Below, one piece after another: positions 38,401 through 46,227 of a stretch of 64,000 nt of DNA (within the stretch, counting starts at the first letter, position 1; each line of letters begins with the position of its first letter). The stretch lies in assembly GCF_041102575.1 (NCBI RefSeq), contig NZ_JBGCUE010000004.1, positions 186,001-250,000 of the forward strand, given 5' to 3'. Source of the DNA: Tenuifilum sp. 4138str. GTDB taxonomy: Bacteria; Bacteroidota; Bacteroidia; Bacteroidales; Tenuifilaceae. Position numbers and translations under genes: made by a program. The notes beneath the pieces were generated by a model, which ran no database searches, had not been told where the DNA came from, and saw only the letters and a program-made list of their open reading frames with translations.

Positions 38401-38717
38401 ACAACGAGTTGACCCATATTAAGGGCGATAAAATGCCTATTGGCATTCACTTGCGCGGTGAACTTTCGTTTACCAATAATGTTATTCAAATCCAAAAGGG
38501 GGATGTAATTTATACTTTCTCCGACGGATATGTAGACCAGTTTGGAGGCGAAGATGGCCGTAAGTTTATGATAAAACACTTTAAGGAGCTTCTTCTTGAA
38601 ATCCATCATAAACCCATGAGTGAACAGCGCCAAATCCTTGACGAAACTCTTAAGAACTGGCATGGTAATACCCCAAGAATCGACGATGTTGTTGTTATGG
38701 GAGTGCGGAATGTCTAG
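35403..38717 (+). CDS. Propeller/Y_Y_Y transmembrane SpoIIE phosphatase 2
   Basis: 1104 residues, a paralogue of the protein at 28971-32231 with the same order: signal peptide (MKKLLFLGLLFISVLQASGQ), propeller repeats (VWCIAQDDRGVMYFGTNDNG; VEDSKGNLWLATGYSG), Y_Y_Y domain (YSHYLEGSD...NLREGKYTFHVKAKN), membrane helix (~788-808), coiled coil and PP2C/SpoIIE phosphatase (~880-1104). Catalytic motifs are intact: VSGDFYY, VADCTGHGVPGGFMS, KDGMDIAIY, SDGYVDQ and IDDVVVMGV. The two receptors differ most in the periplasmic part, suggesting different ligands with similar output. Its stop shares the palindrome CTAG with the stop of the convergent histidine kinase gene. Confidence 0.9.
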   Translation: MKKLLFLGLLFISVLQASGQQFNKYGNPLITNYTPETYGGNEQVWCIAQDDRGVMYFGTNDNGILEYDGKTWRSIPMPENKSVRSLCKGADGVIYVGSTGELGYLQPTANGRLQYYSLIKNIPDSIQSSLSYIYKTYWYEGKTYFCSLSNIFIFDGNTIKPISLGKQSEYANFFTLKANDKFYVNSYLQGLRTFTSDSTLEVIPGGQAFIHKNVFSIVAIDSSKIFIFTDNGFYTYSNGKVESVDTPTLLAKRMATESAIPYSATKLNDGNIALGVVQSDFFGVVTLAPDLKTINLVNKQTGMHAGQVSEVFQNGDAPLWATLYDGGIAKVELNSAIGRFGQECGLSEIIVDIVRFNNTIYLATFNGVYYLAYDSNGVPKFIPVDGINGNVWALTIFSPPNAPKMLLAGSYTDGVFEIKGSKAISISNPLNANLELSKQIQHSCFALYPSKSIPGRLYIGLNSGVAYIDWANGEWKHTDNLFRDSINFEIRSIVEDSKGNLWLATGYSGVYMVNKSFTKLSKFGKESIKGLENLQYIILFPVNDSLYILTSNGIYHFNYENNLFEPGGLVGSAFSKRFGIYKATKFSNGYAFLCYDSNNKNWIERVVKDSAGNWVTDNRDLKRLPNKWADAIYADPDGTLWIGMSKELYVYNPHVKRSFNAPFRAVIREVVSKDSLLFGGAFYTQVDSAVRKLSLEQQPYQMPRLGYHFNAMVFTFAAPYFEREEDIVYSHYLEGSDETTWTQWDKRTEATYTNLREGKYTFHVKAKNIYGDESLEATYSFEIRPPWYRTILAFILYFILAVCLVWGIVKWNTRRLIAEKEHLEQIVRERTAEVVAQKEEIEQQKEKIAAQNEEITSSIQYASRIQSALLTPTDQINRIFPENFILYLPRDIVSGDFYYITQVGKLKVSVVADCTGHGVPGGFMSMLGISFLTQIIGTKTDLKANEVLNELRNLVITALHQTGEIGGSKDGMDIAIYIIDEETQTLQFAGANNPLILIRNNELTHIKGDKMPIGIHLRGELSFTNNVIQIQKGDVIYTFSDGYVDQFGGEDGRKFMIKHFKELLLEIHHKPMSEQRQILDETLKNWHGNTPRIDDVVVMGVRNV

Positions 38718-41236
38718 TTCAATAAGTTGTCAATTTGTTCCTGCAGCTCAACTGTAAAACTCTTTACTCTTCGGTTTAGTCTATCCAAGTATAGTGTGGC
38801 TGCCTTGTGTTTGTCGGGGGGGAGCGTTTCAATTCGTTGAAGTATACTTGCTATGTCGTAAACCCTAAACTGGTTAAAAGCCGATTTCATCTTATGGGCT
38901 ACCGCTGAAGCCTTAGTTAAATTCTTGCTTTTAATGAGTTGATTTAGCTCTTCAACATTTTTTCGGGTGTTTTCAAGTAACGACTCTAAAATTAGCTTAA
39001 CGCTTTCTTTATTTCCCCCAGTGAATCTGTATATCTCCTCGATATCGAATTTATTGTAAGTATCAGCCCTCTCTCTTTTATCGCCCGTAACAACCCCAGT
39101 TGCTCCAATTACAGGGCCAAGCAGTCGAATGAGGTCTGCTTCAGTAAATGGTTTTATGAGGTATCCGGAGAATCCCAAACTGCTAAAATGTTCAGGATTG
39201 TCAATCATATCGTTTGCAGTAATTGCAAAAACCGGAATGCTATAACCAGCATTTTCAATTAGTTGAACCACCTCGTAGCCTGAAACTTCGGGCATTTGAA
39301 TATCGGTTATAACTGCATCGTACTTCTTTGCTTTAAGCTGATCAATTAAATTTTTTGCATCGCTTATGGCATCAACCTCTAGACCAACGTTTTTGGCAAT
39401 TTCGGTAACTATTAACCGGTTAACCTCATCGTCGTCAATGATCAAGATTGAAGTGCCAGCTTTTATTCTGTAATGGGTTTCTTGGTCAACATTGGCAGTT
39501 CTGGTTTCCTTGATACTGTAGGGTATTACCACCCTTATAATGGTACCTTCATTGGGTTCGCTGGTAAGCGATATTTCACCACCCTGTAGCTCAACAAGTT
39601 TCTTTACAATGGTTAAACCCAGCCCTGTTCCACCAAACTTGCGTGATATTCCGCCATCGGCTTGGGTGAATTCCTCAAATACTTGCGACTGCATTTCAGG
39701 AGAGATGCCAATACCGGTATCGGCAACAGTAAATTGAATTTTTACCGAATCGTCGGTTTTGCGGAGTACTGCTCCCGATACTATTATGCTGCCCTGTTCA
39801 GTGAACTTAATGGCATTACTAAGCAGGTTGATAAGTACCTGTCTTAACCTAAAGTCGTCGCCAACAACAATGTGCGGTAACGATTGATCAATATTCGAAA
39901 GAATTTGTAACCCTTTTTCATTTGCCCTTGCCTCAAAAAGTTTAACCGTATCGTTTACCACTTCGCGTGGCGAGAACTCTCTGCTTTCTAATCGTAGTTT
40001 ACCAGTGGCTAGTTTTGAGTAGTCCAGAATATCGTTAATTACAGCCATCAGGTGGTTCGATGAGCTATTAAGCACATCAACGTACTCCTTTTGTTTGCCA
40101 TTAAGTTCAGTTTTTGATAGTTGACGCGAAACTCCTACAATTGCACTTAATGGGGAACGAATTTCGTGACTCATGTTTGCCAGAAATTGCTCTTTCAAAC
40201 GCAAAAGATTTTCAGCATACTGTTTTGCCTCAATAAGTTGAGCATTGTATGTACTGTTGCGCGATATATCCCTCATTATAATTGCTATAAGTATAACCAG
40301 CACAATAAACGTAATGGTTCCAAGCAGGAATATTATTAGGAGATTTTTGGTCAAGACTTCTTGTACCGATAATGCTTGGCTAACGGCTTCAGCCTGTTCC
40401 TGTTTCTCAATACTGGTTACAATAAGCTGAACCTGATTCAGGATGGCTCTATTCCTGTTAAGCAGTTCTTTCTCCTTTTCGTCGATAAGCCTAAGTTGGT
40501 TCTGCTGATCATTCCTTATGTTGTCCAGAATTAGTAAAAGCCGTTGAATGATTGAGTCCGATATGTAGGTGATGTGAGGTATGGTATCGTACGTAAATTC
40601 AACAAGGGTATCGGTAGCAATAGTGTCAATTCTTTCTGGTCCCAGGAAGAATCGTTTTATCCTGGCGGCCATCGATTCATTGCTTACCTTTTTGTAAATT
40701 ACGGTATCGCGTCTTACTTGGGTTACTGTTTTTTGCTTGTAAACCTCATGGTAACGCTGGGTTTCCGACCCTGCTCGGGCAATTCGTTGCATTGCCCTGT
40801 CGTAAAAGATGCTGGTATTAATACTTTGTCGCATTTGTAGTATTTCGCCCTCAATTTCCCTTTTGTTCTGAAGTAGCTTTTCAATCTTTTTTATTGAGTT
40901 TAGCTGCGATTGGTTACTGTATGCCAGTTTTTGAAGCGATTTTATTGCAGCAGTAACTTTTTGGTGATTGTTGTTGTAGGTTTTAATGTAATCGTCGTTT
41001 GAGGTCAGTACATACATCCTAAAATCGCTATCCTCAGTATAAATTGATGCAAGCAACCTGTTCAGAACAGTAATTTTTTGTCCGGGAAGCCCAAGCCCTT
41101 GGCGGGTAGTTTTTAGATCGCTAACCGCCTGGTAGGTCATAACAATTGCTGTAACGGAAAAAATAATTATCAGTAAGAAACCACCAATTACCTTTGGCTT
41201 AATCCAGTAATTTCTGTTTTGTATTCCTTGAAGCAT
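38714..41236 (-). CDS. Hybrid histidine kinase with receiver and HPt domains
   Basis: 840 residues from the ATG at 41236. A TTG start 18 bp upstream is less likely because the best promoter box (41256-41263) would then place the transcript start inside the gene. Order: membrane helix ~18-36; periplasmic, largely helical sensor region to ~298; helix ~299-321; coiled coil; HisKA with His357 (FLANMSHEIRSPLS); HATPase_c (N box INLLSNAIKF, G boxes ADTGIGI and GGTGLGL); receiver with Asp645 (VITDIQMPE) and Lys695; C-terminal HPt with His781 (AVAHKMKSAF). An internal His-Asp-His phosphorelay is implied, but no output regulator is adjacent. Convergent with SpoIIE receptor 2. Confidence 0.93.
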   Translation of the reverse strand: MLQGIQNRNYWIKPKVIGGFLLIIIFSVTAIVMTYQAVSDLKTTRQGLGLPGQKITVLNRLLASIYTEDSDFRMYVLTSNDDYIKTYNNNHQKVTAAIKSLQKLAYSNQSQLNSIKKIEKLLQNKREIEGEILQMRQSINTSIFYDRAMQRIARAGSETQRYHEVYKQKTVTQVRRDTVIYKKVSNESMAARIKRFFLGPERIDTIATDTLVEFTYDTIPHITYISDSIIQRLLLILDNIRNDQQNQLRLIDEKEKELLNRNRAILNQVQLIVTSIEKQEQAEAVSQALSVQEVLTKNLLIIFLLGTITFIVLVILIAIIMRDISRNSTYNAQLIEAKQYAENLLRLKEQFLANMSHEIRSPLSAIVGVSRQLSKTELNGKQKEYVDVLNSSSNHLMAVINDILDYSKLATGKLRLESREFSPREVVNDTVKLFEARANEKGLQILSNIDQSLPHIVVGDDFRLRQVLINLLSNAIKFTEQGSIIVSGAVLRKTDDSVKIQFTVADTGIGISPEMQSQVFEEFTQADGGISRKFGGTGLGLTIVKKLVELQGGEISLTSEPNEGTIIRVVIPYSIKETRTANVDQETHYRIKAGTSILIIDDDEVNRLIVTEIAKNVGLEVDAISDAKNLIDQLKAKKYDAVITDIQMPEVSGYEVVQLIENAGYSIPVFAITANDMIDNPEHFSSLGFSGYLIKPFTEADLIRLLGPVIGATGVVTGDKRERADTYNKFDIEEIYRFTGGNKESVKLILESLLENTRKNVEELNQLIKSKNLTKASAVAHKMKSAFNQFRVYDIASILQRIETLPPDKHKAATLYLDRLNRRVKSFTVELQEQIDNLLN

Positions 41237-41255
41237 TGAGGTTGTAATTAGCAAC

Positions 41256-41263
41256 CAAAGTTA
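41256..41263 (-). promoter_or_regulatory. -7 box of the histidine kinase gene
   Basis: Read on the minus strand it is TAACTTTG, a perfect TANNTTTG. It lies 19 bp upstream of the ATG at 41236 and argues for that start. No good -33 box was found. Confidence 0.5.
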
Positions 41264-41315
41264 AAGAAAATTATTCCCTTTTTTGACTATGCCTTTGACA
41301 TTTAGGGTGTAATAA

Positions 41316-41351
41316 AAATAAAGACCGAACAAATGTTCGGTCTTTATTATA
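41316..41351 (-). terminator. Terminator of the 41365-42489 gene
   Basis: AATAAAGACCGAAC pairs perfectly with GTTCGGTCTTTATT around an AAAT loop, 14 bp beyond the stop of the exported protein gene. Confidence 0.85.
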
Positions 41352-41364
41352 CTTTTTACTCAAA

Positions 41365-42489
41365 CTACCGTGAGTACCACGAGATACCTAAACTTATTGA
41401 TACAAATAGCGGTGTGTCGCCAACTGGTGGTAATACAAAGAATGAGAACTTAGTTTTTGGGGTGGGGGCTAACCTATTCATTGTTGCGGTGAAGTTTGAA
41501 AATTCAAAGTCAACGCCAAAACCGCCAAGGTTGATGCTTGCATTTGTATCGCTGCTGTAATCGGTTTGGGTGGTGTTTAGTGGTTCTGGCATTTTAATGG
41601 TTGAGGTAGTGCTTACCATGTTTAGCGTTACTGAAGGTTTATACTTGAGGGTTAGTGCTACCCCTTTCCAGTTTCCTTGGTCAAGAAACTTGCCTATTCC
41701 AAAAGTCCAACCTAGGTTTGCAGAGATTGGATACGATAGGGTAAGAACCGACATATCCACACTTCCCGATGGGGAAAGGTCCATATTTAATTTGTACCTA
41801 TACAGTAGCATGTCAATGCCCCATCCGTAGTTGAAACTGTTCCAGGTTGAAATTCCCGATTTGAACTCTGGGATTTTAAGGTTAATCCAGTTCTGGTAGG
41901 CCGATATACCCCCACCGTAACCATCAACGTGGGTGTCAAAATCCTTCAGGTCCATTCCGAAGTAAGTTCCTGTTAAAAGGACTGACTCGTTTTTAATTCT
42001 TCCGCCCCGTGAAAGCCACTCCTGCCTTATGGCTTCCGACTCATCAATCCGCTCAATGGTAAACCCCACTGCTCGCCCATCCTTATCAACCTTTAGAGTG
42101 GTTTCACCCCCTGCTTTTGCAGTATCTAATTTATGTACCACTTCTCCTACTGCAAGCTCTTTCCCCTCAAGGAGTTTCAGGTAAATCCCTTTGAACTCAA
42201 AACCTGTTTCAAACACATACTTCTCGCTAGGAATAGCTCTCAATCTGTACGATTGACGAGTACCACCAGCCGATGCTTCAACTAGTAGAGGTTTGCTGTA
42301 ATCGTGAGGAATAATTACCGTGGTTTCGGCTCCATTTTTAAGAACATATTCGTTATCATTAATGATAATTCGGATTTTTGCAGCTGACCCTTGAACCTTT
42401 GATGGTCTAATAAATTTTATGGTTACAGTTTCCTGTGCAAGTATTGTTTGGCTTGCGAGCAAAATAAATGCAAATAGAATTTTTTTCAT
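41365..42489 (-). CDS. Exported protein of unknown function
   Basis: 374 residues with signal peptide MKKILFAFILLASQTILAQE. I do not recognise the family. The first ~130 mature residues look like a small beta sandwich (TVTIKFIRPSKVQGSAAKIR, then a VLKNGAETTVIIPHD segment). The C-terminal ~200 residues contain alternating hydrophobic strands with aromatic ends (GWTFGIGKFLDQGNWKGVAL; FVSISLGISWYSR), which suggests an outer-membrane beta barrel. The combination would fit a periplasmic domain plus barrel. Single-gene unit with a strong terminator, next to the histidine kinase gene in the same direction. Confidence 0.65.
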   Translation of the reverse strand: MKKILFAFILLASQTILAQETVTIKFIRPSKVQGSAAKIRIIINDNEYVLKNGAETTVIIPHDYSKPLLVEASAGGTRQSYRLRAIPSEKYVFETGFEFKGIYLKLLEGKELAVGEVVHKLDTAKAGGETTLKVDKDGRAVGFTIERIDESEAIRQEWLSRGGRIKNESVLLTGTYFGMDLKDFDTHVDGYGGGISAYQNWINLKIPEFKSGISTWNSFNYGWGIDMLLYRYKLNMDLSPSGSVDMSVLTLSYPISANLGWTFGIGKFLDQGNWKGVALTLKYKPSVTLNMVSTTSTIKMPEPLNTTQTDYSSDTNASINLGGFGVDFEFSNFTATMNRLAPTPKTKFSFFVLPPVGDTPLFVSISLGISWYSR

Positions 42490-42730
42490 GGCCTGTGGTT
42501 GGTTTAGTTTGGTTGGTCAAGTTAATGTATATTCTATGTTTTGTCAATCTATTGGGTCTGGAATTTGATAAGATAACTTTTTTGTTTGATAGTACAGAAA
42601 TAAATGAATATCAACAGCTAATATTTATAGACAAAGGCTTTAATTAAGAACCTCTTTTATTGGTGAACTAAGCCATAGCATTAAATCAAATTGAGTTCCC
42701 CTTTTGTTTAGTTTCATCCTATTAACAACT
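42490..42730. other. Spacer upstream of the exported-protein gene
   Basis: 241 bp without a gene. It should hold the leftward promoter of the exported protein; I could not identify a convincing -7 box. Confidence 0.4.
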
Positions 42731-43469
42731 GGGTGCAGAGCTAGTCCCGCGCCAAGCGGGAACTCGAACTTGCGAGTGAATAATTCAGCAGGGGGTAATG
42801 CGGTAAAAATTGGAATTATAGGTTAAGTGGTTAATTAAAACATAAAACCCCGCCATTGGCGGGGTTTACATCTTTGTAGCGGGGGCAGAGCCAGTCCCGC
42901 GCTAAGCGGGAACTCGAACCTGCGAGTGAATTAATCAACAGGGGATTATGCGGTAAAGATTGGATTTAGCAATTAGGTGAAGATTAAAAATACAAAACCC
43001 CGCCATTGGCGGGGTTTCCTTCTTTGTAGCGGGGGCAGAGCCAGTCCCGCCAAGCGGGAACTCGAACCTGTGAGCGAATAAATCAACAGGAGAATATGCG
43101 GTAAAAAAATGGATTTAGCAGTTAAGTGAGGATTAAAAATCAAAACCCCACCATTGGCGGGGTTTACTTCTTTGTAGCGGGGGCAGAGCCAGTCCCGCCA
43201 AGCGGGAACTCGAACCAGCGAGTGAATAGATCAACAGGGGATTATGCGGTAAAAATGGGATTATCGGTTAAGTGGGGAGTAATGACATAAAACCCCGCCA
43301 AAAGCGGGGTTTACTTCTTTGTAGCGGGTGCAGAGCCAGTCCCGCCAAGCGGGAACACGAACCTGCGAGTGAAAAATCAACAGGGGGTTATTCGGTAAAA
43401 AATTAGATTTAGCAGTTAATTGAAGGTTAAAAATACAAAACCCCGCCAAAAGCGGGGTTTACTTCTTTG
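42731..43469 (-). repeat. Tandem array of decayed tRNA-fMet 3' ends plus terminators
   Basis: Five units with a period of ~147-150 bp lie directly downstream of tRNA-fMet. Each contains, on the plus strand, a GTAGCGGGGGCAG-like tRNA acceptor piece, an inserted self-complementary stretch (TCCCGC-CAA-GCGGGA), the T-arm sequence ACTCGAACCTGCGA, an unrelated ~55-bp stretch with ATGCGGTAAA, and an AAACCCCGCC/GGCGGGGTTT hairpin. Hairpins start at 42845, 42995, 43143, 43290 and 43437. The leftmost unit is the most diverged. The 5' half and anticodon of the tRNA are absent from every unit, so none can be a working tRNA. Confidence 0.85.
43437..43460 (-). terminator. tRNA-fMet terminator
   Basis: AAACCCCGC/GCGGGGTTT hairpin read leftward, ending in a T-rich tail, 10 bp beyond the tRNA 3' end. 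The same hairpin is repeated in each unit of the array. Confidence 0.85.
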
Positions 43470-43542
<73 letters not shown>

Positions 43543-43558
43543 ATTCAGTTTGCGTGTG

Positions 43559-43590
43559 CAAATATAGTCAAGTTCACCTAATCAACAAAA
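43559..43590 (-). promoter_or_regulatory. tRNA-fMet promoter
   Basis: On the minus strand TTTTG (43590-43586), 19-bp spacer, TATATTTG (43566-43559), 16 bp before the tRNA. Full consensus match. Confidence 0.8.
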
Positions 43591-43687
43591 AACTATTAAT
43601 TTTTTTTAACAAAAACAGATGTTTTTGAGCTTTGCATATCGCATTTTGCTACATTTAAAATATCTTGCGCTACTATACTTGCTATAA

Positions 43688-45127
43688 ATGAGAAAATTAT
43701 TTGCCACCAATTTAATTTTCCTTTTGCTTTTAAATGTGGTAGTAAAACCGCTTTGGATATTTGCCATTGACCGCAATGTGCAAATTGTACTTGGTGCTCA
43801 GGAGTATGGTTTTTACTTTGCGCTCTTTAACTTCTCACTTCTTTTCAATTTTTTACTCGATCTTGGTATAACCAATTTCAATAACCGCGAAATCAGCTAC
43901 AACCCACAGTTGATATCGCAACAGTTTGCAAATGTACTGGTAATCAAGTTAGTGTTGGCATTGGTGTATTTTATGGTTACATTGGGTATTGGGGTTTCAT
44001 TGGGTTTTGGGAAAAGGCATATAGTCCTTTTAGCCGTGCTAACACTTAACCAATTTTTAGCATCGCTATTACTTTTTATCCGATCAAACCTTAATGGCTT
44101 ACATCTTTTTAAGGCCGATAGCGTGTTAAGTGTTATGGATAAAGCAATTGTTATAGTTTTGGTATCGTTACTTTTATGGGGAAACCTTAAAATACAATTA
44201 ACAGTTGAGGTATTTGCACTATCACAAACCTTAGCTTATGTAGTTGCAATATTTATTGCAATTTGGTTGCTTCAAGGGAAATATAGTATTGCAATTTATA
44301 GGGAGTTTGACAGGATTACTATAGTAACACTGATTAAAAAGGGCTTGCCATTTGCCGCGCTGGTTCTTCTTATGACACTCTACAGCAGGCTCGATACAGT
44401 GATGGTGGAACGTTTATGCCCTGAGGGAGCAGTTTCGGCAGGCATTTATGCTCAGGCATTTAGATTATTTGATGCATTTAACATGTACTCATACCTGTTT
44501 GCTGCGCTTATGCTTCCAATTTTCTCTCGCATGATGAGTAACCAGGAAGATATTACGGAATTACTTAATTTTTCGTTTAACCTAATTCTAGTTCCCGTTG
44601 TTACCGTTGCAGTTCCATCTATGATTTATAACCGTCCGGTAATGAGCGTTCTATACCATGAGCATATCGATGTTTCATCTAAAGCATTGGTTTTACTAAT
44701 GGGCTCTTTTGTTTTTGTAGCATTATCATATCTTTTCGGAACTGCTCTAACAGCCAAGGGGAAAATTTGGTTGCTTTGTAGAGTATCGCTCGGCGCAGTA
44801 ATTGTAAGCCTTGTTTCCATGCTAATCCTTATACCGCGTTTTGGTGTGATTGGTGCAGCCATGGCTAACCTTTTAGCTAATGCAATAGCATCTTTACTGC
44901 AAGCTTTTTTCTTTATTCGTAGTCAAGGGAGTGCAATTAGCAAAACATCGGTGCTAAAATTATCATTATACATAGTAATTTACACAGCCTTGGGTTTGAT
45001 AATTCAACACACCGTTGGTAATAACCTAACGGGATTCATAGCAACTCTTGCATCAAGTTTACTTGTAGTTTTTGGGTTAAGGATATTTTCCTTTAGGGCT
45101 ATTGTTAATTTTGCTAGGGGTATTTAA
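43688..45127 (+). CDS. Polysaccharide flippase (Wzx/MATE-like)
   Basis: 479-residue polytopic membrane protein of the MOP superfamily (polysaccharide biosynthesis/oligosaccharide flippase). It has about 12-14 hydrophobic segments, e.g. LIFLLLLNVVVKPLWIFAI at the start, FNFSLLFNFLLDLGITNFNN (the usual GITNF region) and IFSRMMSNQEDI in the central loop. It likely flips lipid-linked sugar units across the inner membrane for O-antigen, capsule or exopolysaccharide. No glycosyltransferases adjoin it, although a GT39/GT2-type pair lies at the window's right end. Single gene; a promoter was not clear. Confidence 0.88.
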   Translation: MRKLFATNLIFLLLLNVVVKPLWIFAIDRNVQIVLGAQEYGFYFALFNFSLLFNFLLDLGITNFNNREISYNPQLISQQFANVLVIKLVLALVYFMVTLGIGVSLGFGKRHIVLLAVLTLNQFLASLLLFIRSNLNGLHLFKADSVLSVMDKAIVIVLVSLLLWGNLKIQLTVEVFALSQTLAYVVAIFIAIWLLQGKYSIAIYREFDRITIVTLIKKGLPFAALVLLMTLYSRLDTVMVERLCPEGAVSAGIYAQAFRLFDAFNMYSYLFAALMLPIFSRMMSNQEDITELLNFSFNLILVPVVTVAVPSMIYNRPVMSVLYHEHIDVSSKALVLLMGSFVFVALSYLFGTALTAKGKIWLLCRVSLGAVIVSLVSMLILIPRFGVIGAAMANLLANAIASLLQAFFFIRSQGSAISKTSVLKLSLYIVIYTALGLIIQHTVGNNLTGFIATLASSLLVVFGLRIFSFRAIVNFARGI

Positions 45128-45158
45128 CCTGAGAAAAGCTGATGTTCATAAAAATGCA

Positions 45159-45190
45159 TTTGCTTTAGATCTTTTTTTTTAATACTTTTG
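45159..45190 (+). promoter_or_regulatory. Promoter of the SiaC-like gene 1
   Basis: TTTG (45159-45162), 20-bp spacer, TACTTTTG (45183-45190), 38 bp before the ATG. Full consensus match. Confidence 0.75.
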
Positions 45191-45228
45191 ACAATAGTCC
45201 TTAATTGGCATGGTAAAAAACCATAGGA

Positions 45229-45738
45229 ATGGGAATACTTATTGAAAAAACACAGGATTGTCCGTACGTAAATTTTTCCGATGAGGGAATTCTCGAAATA
45301 GAAGGTCGTTCAATTACCGAAGATCCTTTTACCTTTTGGCAACCCCTTTTGGAGTGGGTTGAAGGTTATTGCCAAAAACCTTCGCCAAATACCCAAGTGA
45401 TTATCTTTTTAGAGTATTCCAACAGTAGCTCAAATAAGTACATAAGTGAGATTTTTCGTAAACTCGAAGAGATTCATGGCGTCAAAACACAGGTATCAGT
45501 AAAATGGCGACACGAAATTGAAGACGATGCCATTCTTCAGCTCGGTCACGATTTTGCGTCAATATTCGAACTGCCTTTTGAGTTTATTGGCGTTGATGTA
45601 GAAAAGGAACGCTTCAAAAAGGTCAAAATCCGGAGTAAGAAAACGGGCACTGAGGCCATAATTTCATATAGGTACTGGGATGCAATAGTTAGAAATGGCC
45701 ATGGCGATGAGTACCAAATTTTACAGGAATTTTCATAG
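45229..45738 (+). CDS. SiaC-family (DUF1987) regulatory phosphoprotein 1
   Basis: 169 residues. SiaC-family proteins are small STAS/anti-sigma-antagonist-like regulators; Pseudomonas SiaC, controlled by the SiaA phosphatase and SiaB kinase, activates a diguanylate cyclase. Features: CPYVNFSDEGILEIEGRSIT, then FWQPLLEWVEGY and LEYSNSSSNKYI. The position matching the SiaC phospho-threonine is Ser66 in NSSS. A ~45-residue C-terminal extension (from KERFKKVKIRSKKTGTEAI) is absent from the next paralogue. The call rests on motif recognition. Confidence 0.82.
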   Translation: MGILIEKTQDCPYVNFSDEGILEIEGRSITEDPFTFWQPLLEWVEGYCQKPSPNTQVIIFLEYSNSSSNKYISEIFRKLEEIHGVKTQVSVKWRHEIEDDAILQLGHDFASIFELPFEFIGVDVEKERFKKVKIRSKKTGTEAIISYRYWDAIVRNGHGDEYQILQEFS

Positions 45739-45787
45739 TATCTAATTTTTTTGCATATTTGTTTTTTTAGTAATAAAACTTTTGGTT

Positions 45788-46174
45788 ATGCAAAAGTACG
45801 AGTTGAGAGAAACGGCAACAACACCATACGTGAACTTCGATCCCGATACTGGTGTTATTCGCATGGAGGGACGATCGATTCCTGAAAATGTAATCGACTT
45901 TTACCAACCCATTCTGCGATGGATTGATGAATATGCAACAAATCCTCAACCCGAAACAATTGTACACCTGAAGTTTGAGTACTTTAACACCAGCTCCTCA
46001 AAACGTATTTTTGATATCATGAAAAAGTTTGAGAAGCTTGCAGTTGACACTGGGAAAAAGGTTACCATTAACTGGTATTTTGAGGAGGACGATGAGGATA
46101 TCTACTTTGCTGGGAATGACTATAAAGCTTTAATAAACAAGGTGGATTTTAATTTGGTTGAAATTAAAGGCTAA
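45788..46174 (+). CDS. SiaC-family (DUF1987) regulatory phosphoprotein 2
   Basis: 128 residues from the ATG at 45788 (an upstream TTG at 45782 is in frame but unneeded). Compact SiaC fold: YVNFDPDTGVIRMEGRSIPE, FYQPILRWIDEY and FEYFNTSSSKRIFDIMKK. Thr68 in NTSS falls at the same number as the regulatory phospho-threonine of Pseudomonas SiaC. It lies 49 bp after paralogue 1 and ends before a hairpin terminator. The likely phosphatase partners are SpoIIE proteins such as those at 28971 and 35403 (inference); no diguanylate cyclase is visible in the window. Confidence 0.85.
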   Translation: MQKYELRETATTPYVNFDPDTGVIRMEGRSIPENVIDFYQPILRWIDEYATNPQPETIVHLKFEYFNTSSSKRIFDIMKKFEKLAVDTGKKVTINWYFEEDDEDIYFAGNDYKALINKVDFNLVEIKG

Positions 46175-46199
46175 TCCTTATTGAGTTGGTATAGCAATA

Positions 46200-46227
46200 T
46201 ATCACCCCTCCGGGGTGATAGTTTTTT
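46200..46227 (+). terminator. Terminator abutting the next start codon
   Basis: TATCACCCC pairs perfectly with GGGGTGATA around TCC and is followed by GTTTTTT. The T run ends one base before the ATG of the HD gene at 46228. Confidence 0.8.

Noticed and set aside
14922-38717. Prophage tail region (collagen repeats, S74 tail-fibre-type domains)
   Set aside because: Signal peptides on all fibre proteins, no capsid, terminase, tail, lysis or integrase genes, and interleaved sensory receptors. This is host surface machinery.
42731-43469. Regular repeats that might be a CRISPR array
   Set aside because: The period is ~148 bp, the spacers are themselves repeated, and each unit contains a tRNA 3' fragment and terminator. 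No cas genes.
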